Assembly (NCBI GenBank): GCA_000349905.1 | Contig: KB722736.1 | Coordinates: 1,681,596-1,709,630 of the forward strand | DNA: 28,035 bases | From: Volvariella volvacea V23 | Taxonomy: Eukaryota; Basidiomycota; Agaricomycetes; Agaricales; Pluteaceae | Direction of reading: 5' to 3' | In this document: positions 21,236-28,035 of the stretch, in pieces | Layout: every line of letters begins with the position of its first letter | Numbering within the stretch: the first letter of the stretch is position 1 | Program-made: the position numbers and the translations under genes | The notes under the pieces: model-generated | What the model was told of the DNA's origin: nothing | What the model saw: only the letters and a program-made list of their open reading frames with translations | Database searches by the model: none

Positions 21236-23017
21236 TTAGGTCCGAAATGAGAAAATTCTCCCAACCAGCTTTTTTAGTTGAGGTGGTTGTCGAGATAGGG
21301 CTGTCTTCCTGAACTTTGTCATCACTAAGATCTGAAGGCGGCTGTCGGTTAATGGACGATACAACGATAGAAATATCCTTGGTACCTTGGAGAATTGATT
21401 GACCCACGCCCGGAAGTTAGCATAGATTATAGAAAGGTCTTCGCTCTGCAATAGGTACCAGTGCTGAACCCAGGATGAAAAATCAAACCTCTTCAACGCA
21501 ATTAGTATACGCCTCTCTGAGGCGGGATCAATATGCGTCAATAACAACATATTAATGCGAGGGCAAAGTGTTAACCACAGCATGGGCATGCTGGAAGGGA
21601 AGGCTGATTGGTTATAGTTTGCGGCGACCAGAAGGCTACGCTCAAGAGCCTCAGCGCAGTATCGAGTCCAGGGAAGGCGGAATTGACCCTCAGCGCCACC
21701 ACGCAGAGAGGAGGATAAGAATTTTTGGAACGTAGAAAGGTAGAATGTAATGTGCTGTCTGTTGGAAATGGGAACTCGAAGGACGGCATAAAATGGCTGT
21801 AGCACGATGTGGCACTCATCTGGAGAAGATTCCCAGAAGGTGGAGAGGCCGTCGATGCTCTCATATCGTATGTGAATAAGATGGAATAAGAGGCGACGGC
21901 AAAGGCGGGCTTGATTTTCGGTAAGAGTCGAGTATGTCGAGTTCATGAAATCTTCGTAAACGTCATCAAGACCTACATAGACAGCTGCATCGAAGTACTC
22001 ATTCGTTGGAATCATACCTATCCCCTGGAGACCTTTGCCTAGCCCGACTGGGACCCCTAGATACGGGCCTATAAAATCAATGACAGAGTATTGACCATCT
22101 ACACTCTCCAAATAACGATTGATGGCGTCCTCCATCTCACGTCTTTTTTGGCCCGTGCTTTGTTCTAATGGTTCCCGTATGTATAAGGATCTGAGGAGCA
22201 TTTTCCTCAAATCTAAACGTGCCGCGTCTGAGTCCCCCAATTCAATGGTCGTACGGAATAGGGTGGGATGTTGCGATTGGAGTTCGGTGAATTCGTGTTT
22301 TATGTGCCACTCGGGTCGACTAGTAATGAGCACGGTAATTGGAAATGACCGACACAAGTTAACGAGCTTGTTAATCAACCATAGTTGGTCCGGCTTCGAG
22401 TTGCATGCATCAAGGCCGTCTATTATGATAAGGGGTCGAAACGAAGGTCTCTCAGTAACATGAGCTAGTGTATCAAGCACGAGCCTTTGCCACTGGAGAT
22501 CAAGAGCGGCGCGAAGAATCGACGGATCACTTCGAATGGTGCGGGATAGGTATTTACGAGCATCTGCGGAGAAGAAACTAAGACGCGAAGCGATTACAGC
22601 AGCGATTCCTGCCATCGCATCGGATCGTCCTGGGTGCTCTTTGCTGAAGAAAAAATCCCCGATTAGCTTCCCGGCGTCGGAAAGATGAAATGCGAGGGAC
22701 ATAGCGATGGTGCTTTTTCCTACTCTTATTGATCCTGTGAGCCACAGTACTCTCGATTGAGAAGCGAGATCGTAGGTCCATGTTTCTATGTCCTGTAATG
22801 TATCCTTGCGTGTGTCTTCAAAGCATCCAAACACTTGGCAAGTATCATGAAGAACAGAAGGGGGGATAGCTTGGAGAAGTGCCGCGATGGGGTCTAAGCA
22901 TCGCAATTGGTGAGCTCAGGTAGTAGAAATATAGAGAAATTTACCGTCACCATCGTTTCTTGTTATCGGCGAGATTGCCTGGTACTGAAAAATTAGGTTG
23001 CCACATCCCTCAGGCAT
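21236..23017 (-). CDS. NACHT-type STAND NTPase, NLR-like (gene C)
   Basis: Exons 23017-22945 and 22893-21236, joined in phase 1 across a 51-nt intron (GTAAAT...CTTAG), give 576 residues. The NTPase core begins with FEDTRKDTLQDIETW and shows a Walker A GSIRVGKST (about 78-86), a Walker B LIIIDGLDAC (179-188) and the sensor-like LITSRPEW (213-220), the order seen in basidiomycete NACHT proteins. The C-terminal half keeps the helical region that usually follows NACHT (LLFHLIHIRYESIDGLSTFW, then FYLSTFQKFLSSSLRGG). It ends without WD40, ankyrin or TPR repeats. STAND NTPases act as nucleotide-driven oligomerising switches, and several fungal ones act in non-self recognition and cell death; a role here is inferred. 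The N-terminus is uncertain: AACCTAATTTTTCAG inside exon 1 looks like a branch site plus acceptor, so a longer first part with upstream exons (for example one starting MHTNTRELLN near 23.18 kb) is possible. Confidence 0.8.
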
Positions 23018-23569
23018 TAGGTGTCATGACACGTTGAGGGCAACTTTTCAAATTAAATACATTTGTCAGCGGAGCAAACAAGGACACACAGGTTTACTTG
23101 CAGCTCACCATTGCTCTTCTCCGTTTGCGATCTTAGAGTTTCTTTGCCTCCTGAGGGTTGTGTTTGTGTTCAAAAGCTCTCTCGTATTGGTGTGCATTTG
23201 ATTCCGTCAGCAAAGTGGCCCATATAATCTGCCCACCCCATCTAAGTACCAGAAGATCGCTACTGCTCCGATGAACTTTCAACTACAGCATTCTATAAAA
23301 ATGAGGCTAAAATTACATGACCGGGTTACTATCTGCGCTCTGTGCACTTATATGTGGTTGGTACACCACGCAGCCCTTCAATTCGTGCACAATACAAAGA
23401 CGTGGTATGTCACACAGTGCATGAGCTGAAGGGAATATGAATTGTAAAGGGTGTTGCAAGTTCAGGTAGGTAAACCTTCCCCCACATATCCACACACCGT
23501 AATAGAGTATTATTGAGATTAGTGACAACAGTAATGCGACTGTTACTAATGACTACCATGACTGTAGCA
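23018..23569. other. Spacer between the two NACHT genes
   Basis: About 550 nt. It may contain 5' exons of gene C: on the minus strand an ATG in good context leads into MHTNTRELLNTNTTLRR and a following GTGAGC donor, but its phase does not fit the frame of gene C's next exon. The right part holds the 3' flank of gene D. If gene D's last intron is not spliced, its frame runs on to 23410. Confidence 0.4.
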
Positions 23570-25957
23570 CTACGTAGGACCCTTTGTGTCGTTGAGTGTT
23601 GCGTAGAACTAAATTGTAGGGGGTTAAGTTGAACAATGTCGACAACAAAAAGGCCAGGTCGTACCTTGTAGAACCTTCCAAGGACTAGGCGCAATACTGT
23701 ATCACTTTGATCAGGGGGACTCGCGAGTCGTTTGCGTATCTTACTCCAAGCCTTGTGATTCAACTCCTTCAGCGCTTGTTCTAACTCAGTGCGGACGCTC
23801 TTCTTCATGTGTTTTGCATCCCCAGCGATGTACTGCGCAAGCGCTACCCAGAGGTGGTACATTTCCTGCGCTTTTGGTTCAGCAGGTATGACGTATGCAT
23901 CTATATTGACGTGGCGGATACTCTGCCGAATAGCAAGGAGATCAAAGTTGGATCGAAGAATTGCATGCTCCCCGCTGCGCTCTGGACTTGTCAGGAAGGT
24001 ACGGAACGAAGCTAGGTTCAACGATATGCCCAGATCTTGCTCTGTCGTTGCAGCTTTAGGGGAGTCAGGGAAACCCGGAATCCGGAGAACGGGGTAAAGA
24101 GGTTCGGTGACCCGCTGGAGTATATGCGGCGAAATTCCCCAGAACTTTATGATCACATCGACGCGATTGGGCAGCCCGAGATAAAGGATATGGTATAGAA
24201 TTACCTGAAGGGGGTTTTGGTGTATAAGGTCGGTTATCCCAGAGGAGAGGCCATTGATGAATGCGCTGCCCTTATCGTCGTTCAGAGATCGGGAGCGAGT
24301 TGTACTGGAACGTGAAGGTAATATAACGTTGAAAAGACTCTTGTACTTATCGTCGATGGGCTTGAAAACGCCAGCAAGTGTAGCAGAATCGCCATTTGGT
24401 AGCAACAATAGCTCACTTGGTGGGGTGCACCTGAGCAAAGTCTCTATATATGAGAACTGGCCATCAGAATTCTCGACGAGGAATTTCGTGACCGATGGGA
24501 TTAAATCCAGGTGTTCAAGTAATTGATGTTCGTTGAAGGTCTCGAGTAACCTCGTTTGTGTATATTCGCTGATACCGTTATCAGCATCGGATTTGTTGAG
24601 ATCGATGATGAAGTTGCGATGAAAACGGCCTTTCAACGACGAAAAAGCGATGGCGAGTGTCGCAGTGTAGCAGCTGCTGATCAGCCAGGCGATGGGAATG
24701 TGTGGAGCAGAGAGTTCTGATATAATCCCTAAAAGACCCTTAATTTCCGCCTCCGCACAAGAGTCTATGCCGTCGATGATAACAAGCATACGAAATCTTC
24801 TCTCCGATGGTATTTCCATTAGCTTCCCTCGTAGCGTTTGCACGCTATCCTCAAGTTTGTGCTTGTGCCAATTAGCCAAGGCTTCAACGTCGACGCTATA
24901 CTCGCGATCCCATTGGGTAAGGCCAAAGGCTATTGCCTTTAGCAAAAAAGAAAGGGTCTTGTGCTTGCCATGGAGAAAGTAGCCTGCGACGGGCAGGCCA
25001 CTCGACTCGAGATCCAGCGCGAAGCTTCGACAGATGCAAGTCTTTCCCATGCCCATATCCCCGAGTAGCCATCGGACCCTCAGGGCGTGATCTCGGTCTT
25101 CTCCCCATTGACGTAGGCAATTCCGAATTGCCGTGTAAGTGTTCGGGGAGCATTCAAAGCCTTGGAGGTCGGGGCATGTATACCAATATTTGGCAAGGCC
25201 CTCATGCGTTAGCGCTATGCATTATTGACGCGTTATTCCTCCACAAGACCATGTAGAAGTCACCACGAACCTTCTGTATGAAGGTGCTTGAGTTCCTCCA
25301 ACTCAGTCTGACAAATGGAGTACGCCTTGCGTGTCTTTTGATGATCTACTTAGTTACCATACGTAAGTACAAGCAAGATCACAAGAAGGACAAAGAGCAA
25401 CCTTGTTCTCTCCCAGAATCATTGTCTTCGGTAGACAGCTTGAGCTTCAGTTCCTTGGCTACAAATGCATTTTCATGTCCAATCGAGGTTAAGAGTTCAT
25501 CAAACGAAGCGGGAGATCCTAAATGGCCTATGTAATGCAAGTTGCGACATAAATACTAAATCATTTTACACACTTTTACTTGCACCCGCTCTCAACTTAA
25601 CCAACATCTGTGCCACCAGGTTCCGCTTGATTGTCAGCTTTTCCAGTTCCTGCTCTATTTCCTGCAGGCGTACTTCCAGCATGCGGATAACCGGATCCCT
25701 AACATGCGCGTCATCTTCTATACCTTAGGATAATCATGACAGATCTTCGTAAGGCTTAGCATAGGATCTGGTAGGGGAAGAGACTGACTAGTTAATCCAC
25801 TGTCCCCTGGTTTGTCCGAGCCAGTCCGAGTCGGAGTCTGCTGAGCAAGGAGGTTAGACCACGTGATAACAAATTAGGTGTAAACCTAGGGAACCTTCAA
25901 TCTACGATCTGGATCAACATCAGGATTCACTGTCAAAGCCCGTGAAGAGCAAGACAT
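23570..25957 (-). CDS. NACHT-like NTPase with N-terminal coiled coil (gene D)
   Basis: I rebuilt seven exons: 25957-25895, 25840-25789, 25717-25580, 25527-25402, 25345-25271, 25214-23665 and 23608-23570. All phases agree and the introns are 54, 71, 52, 56, 56 and 56 nt; the product is 680 residues. Exon 3 could begin at 25723 (two more residues). Residues about 40-84 form a coiled coil (VIRMLEVRLQEIEQELEKL); a second helical stretch (TELEELKHLHTE) precedes the core. The core starts CPDLQGFECSPN, with a Walker A GDMGMGKT (203-210) and a Walker B LVIIDGID (295-302). Where NACHT proteins usually have an SRPE-like motif it reads LISSCYT, an odd change. A post-NACHT helical region follows (ISLNLASFRTFLTS) with no repeat domain. 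Without the last splice the frame continues to 23410. Three of six introns use GTT donors (GTTCCC, GTTGCT, GTTCGT), so the N-terminal model is less certain than the core. Gene D is in tandem with gene C and clearly diverged from it. Confidence 0.7.
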
Positions 25958-28035
25958 TTAGTGCATTGAAAGACTTAGTGAGTAAAATGTTTCTCACTTT
26001 CATTGTCACGGTAAACGTGTTTGGAGTCGCAGTTGTCATGGGGTCTTCCTGTGGCTTCATTAGATCTCAGTCGATATACGATCGACACCGTGGACAGATT
26101 ACTTTCAATGTTATCACAGATAATCGAATGAGGAACGATGTCCTCTAATCTACCGTGTCGAGAGCTCGCACCTGATATATATCAATTGATACAGTTTTAA
26201 TAGCGCCCTAGGACTGTACCATACTTACTTGGAGTTACCAACGGCGAATTGACATCGGGTGATGCACTGCGAACGTGAGGCATGCTTTGACTTCTGGACA
26301 ATACCGCGGAGTCGCTCATTGTGACTACTGGTTTGTTGACCTAATGAATTTCGGTTCAGTATCGTCATAGGTGTAGAACGGAGCATCACAGGTCTGACCA
26401 GGCGTCAAAGTTCTTGAGAGAGGTACGGAGTACGATGTGCTATAGTTGAGAGAGGTGGTGATGGTTTAGGGTATTGTAACTGGGAAAAAGGTGTGGAACG
26501 AAATTTTTGTGGTATAAAACCAGCTGAGTGTCAAATACTCTCGTATGGCTTATAACCCTTGATCTCATTAGCACTTACGTGGGTGTGATGTGTGCTTTAA
26601 AGGCACAAACAGTTGCATGCGCATGTCCACAAGCGAACATAGCGTATATCAATGGCTCTCCATAGTAGTGTATTAAACGTGTCAATCCCGATCATCCCTG
26701 CACAATCTCCAATTTAGCTGATGTTAACAATTATAATACCGTGTCGACCAATTGCTCGCATGAGGGACCACGTCCTTTTGAACTGCATTGACAGTTCATC
26801 CATCCCCACCTAATTCACGCGGAATCCTATTCCGATTGCGACTACTCTTGTGTCCTGAAGCTCTAGTTTGTTAATGGTACACGCACCGCTAATCTCCATG
26901 AACTTCTGATTGTCTAATATAAGACTTCACCCTCTTATATAATGGCTCGGAGTGTATGTGTACCCAGAAATGCCAATGATTAATCGATTACATACGGTGA
27001 GTGTTGCAAATTGCAGCTTGTCTTCTAGTTTCATCACCACAATGCTGTTTCAAGGCGATGCCAACTACACACTCTTCGCCTCCTGCTGTCCTCAAGTTCA
27101 TCTTATGATCACTCTGGGCGTCACGTATCCCCATTTGTGCCGATCTAGCAGTTATATGCTGCTACTCAGGCGACACAGCACCAGGTAAACCCTGCATGCA
27201 GGGCAAATCATCACTCACCACATGGCTTTATCTTTCCAATCTTCGTAATGACTCCAACATATGAATGAACGTACCCTGTTTTTCTCGTTCCGAGAGTCTA
27301 GAAATCATTCTCACAACAAACCTCACACGAGCTCGTATTCGAATTAGCTATTTTAACCACTTCACCCATCCATTCACACCTTGCAGTTTCCGGAGAACTT
27401 CAGGGTCAGGTAGTATTCTCTTTTCATTGACCTATTCCGAGTCCGGAACGTAAGTGTAGGACTTGGTCTTTTCGATGCAGTCTCCCCTCGGAGTTTGCCG
27501 CATAACGTGTGGTAAGTCCTGGAAATTGATAGCTGATGCTTAGGGCTCAGCATGCAGACACCTCCCTCGGCAATTTTCCCATAAAATGTGGCAATTCCCG
27601 GACTTCACTGCGCATGCTCATTCTCAGCATCTTCCTTAAAATGCAGCAAATTCCAGGATTTATTCAATTCACACTGCACTAAATCATATTTTATAATAGT
27701 TGTAGATACAAATTAGGTGTATTTAATACGGAATATGTATGCATAATTAGCTATATTCGCTTCCTACTTATTATACATTCAATAATCCCTCATAGCAATG
27801 TAGAATTGTCATATTTTGGTTGAGTTCAATGAAAGTTTGCATCGCATTTGAGAACCGTGGGAGATATCAACACCGCACTTTGCACATGCATTATTCACAT
27901 AAAATGGAAGGTTAAGAATACTGGAGTGCTTAAGCTGTGTAGCTCAACAAGAGCAGTAAAGGCCAGATCAGAACTGAGGAGCTATCTGGCAGATAGCCCC
28001 AGTATTTATAGACAAATAACTATTTATGCACAGAT
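25958..28035. other. AT-rich region without a supported gene
   Basis: The left part must hold the promoter of gene D; no clear TATA box is seen close to 25957. Short plus-strand frames (26952-27188, 27265-27453) have no recognisable content. The region from about 27.66 kb to the end is strongly AT-rich. A perfect 14-bp palindrome CCCTGCATGCAGGG lies at 27190-27203. Confidence 0.5.
27481..27660 (+). repeat. Degenerate direct-repeat cluster
   Basis: Three diverged copies of a unit like CATAAAATGTGGCAATTCC followed by CGGA can be seen: near 27501-27523 (CATAACGTGTGGTAAGTCC, TGGA), 27580-27602 (the type given) and 27635-27658 (CTTAAAATGCAGCAAATTCC, AGGA). The first two are each preceded by CCCTCGG, and the spacing is uneven (79 and 55 nt). 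This looks like an old, decayed satellite or remnant of a mobile element; it has no coding content. Confidence 0.45.

Noticed and set aside
25278..25535. 85-codon frame on +
   Set aside because: It is antisense to phase-matched exons 4 and 5 of gene D, which make a better protein.
25942..26148. 68-codon hydrophobic frame on +
   Set aside because: It overlaps the start of gene D on the other strand, and a single hydrophobic stretch is not enough to call a gene.
1..28035. tRNA, rRNA and CRISPR-like features
   Set aside because: Looking by eye for box B type sequences (GGTTCGANNCC) and regular spaced repeats on both strands gave nothing convincing; a CRISPR array would not be expected in a fungal genome.

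Overview
The window looks like nuclear DNA of a mushroom-forming basidiomycete (Agaricomycetes). The signs are short GT-AG introns of about 45 to 71 nt with phase-consistent exons, short NACHT-type STAND NTPases without a repeat domain, and a pair of multi-spanning membrane proteins of a type I recognise as expanded in Agaricomycetes (motif ITEEEIQDKGKG followed by LLWWDKPLD). All functional calls rest on reading translations by eye; no search was run.

Layout. (1) 1 to about 9.3 kb has no gene I can defend. It holds only short overlapping ORFs on both strands, two G-quadruplex-type G/C-run clusters (7183-7213 on +, 8429-8451 on -) and one weak WD40-like relic on - near 6.1 kb. (2) 9.3 to 15.6 kb is a gene island with a divergent pair. 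On - lies a 221-residue SnoaL/NTF2-like protein with one intron and a clean TATA box. On + lies a three-exon gene for a 1450-residue, mostly disordered, Ser/Arg/Asp-rich protein with one ordered helical segment; its function is unknown. (3) 15.6 to 17.5 kb is non-coding and partly pyrimidine-rich. (4) 17.5 to 21.0 kb holds two tandem paralogous membrane-protein genes on +, each with a tiny intron at the same site, and between them an antisense relic of a terminal exon. (5) 21.2 to 26.0 kb holds two NACHT P-loop NTPase genes on -, convergent with the membrane pair. The first (576 aa) has one clear intron. The second (680 aa) I rebuilt as seven exons, with an N-terminal helical/coiled-coil region. 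(6) 26 to 28 kb is AT-rich and non-coding, with a degenerate repeat cluster near 27.5-27.66 kb.

How the parts may relate. The SnoaL-like and large disordered genes probably share a promoter interval of about 0.76 kb. The most interesting unit is 17.5 to 26 kb: two diverged membrane paralogues facing two NACHT NTPases with only about 200 bp between the convergent ends. Fungal NACHT/STAND proteins are known for roles in non-self recognition and programmed cell death. A link between these NTPases and the membrane proteins is only an inference from position.
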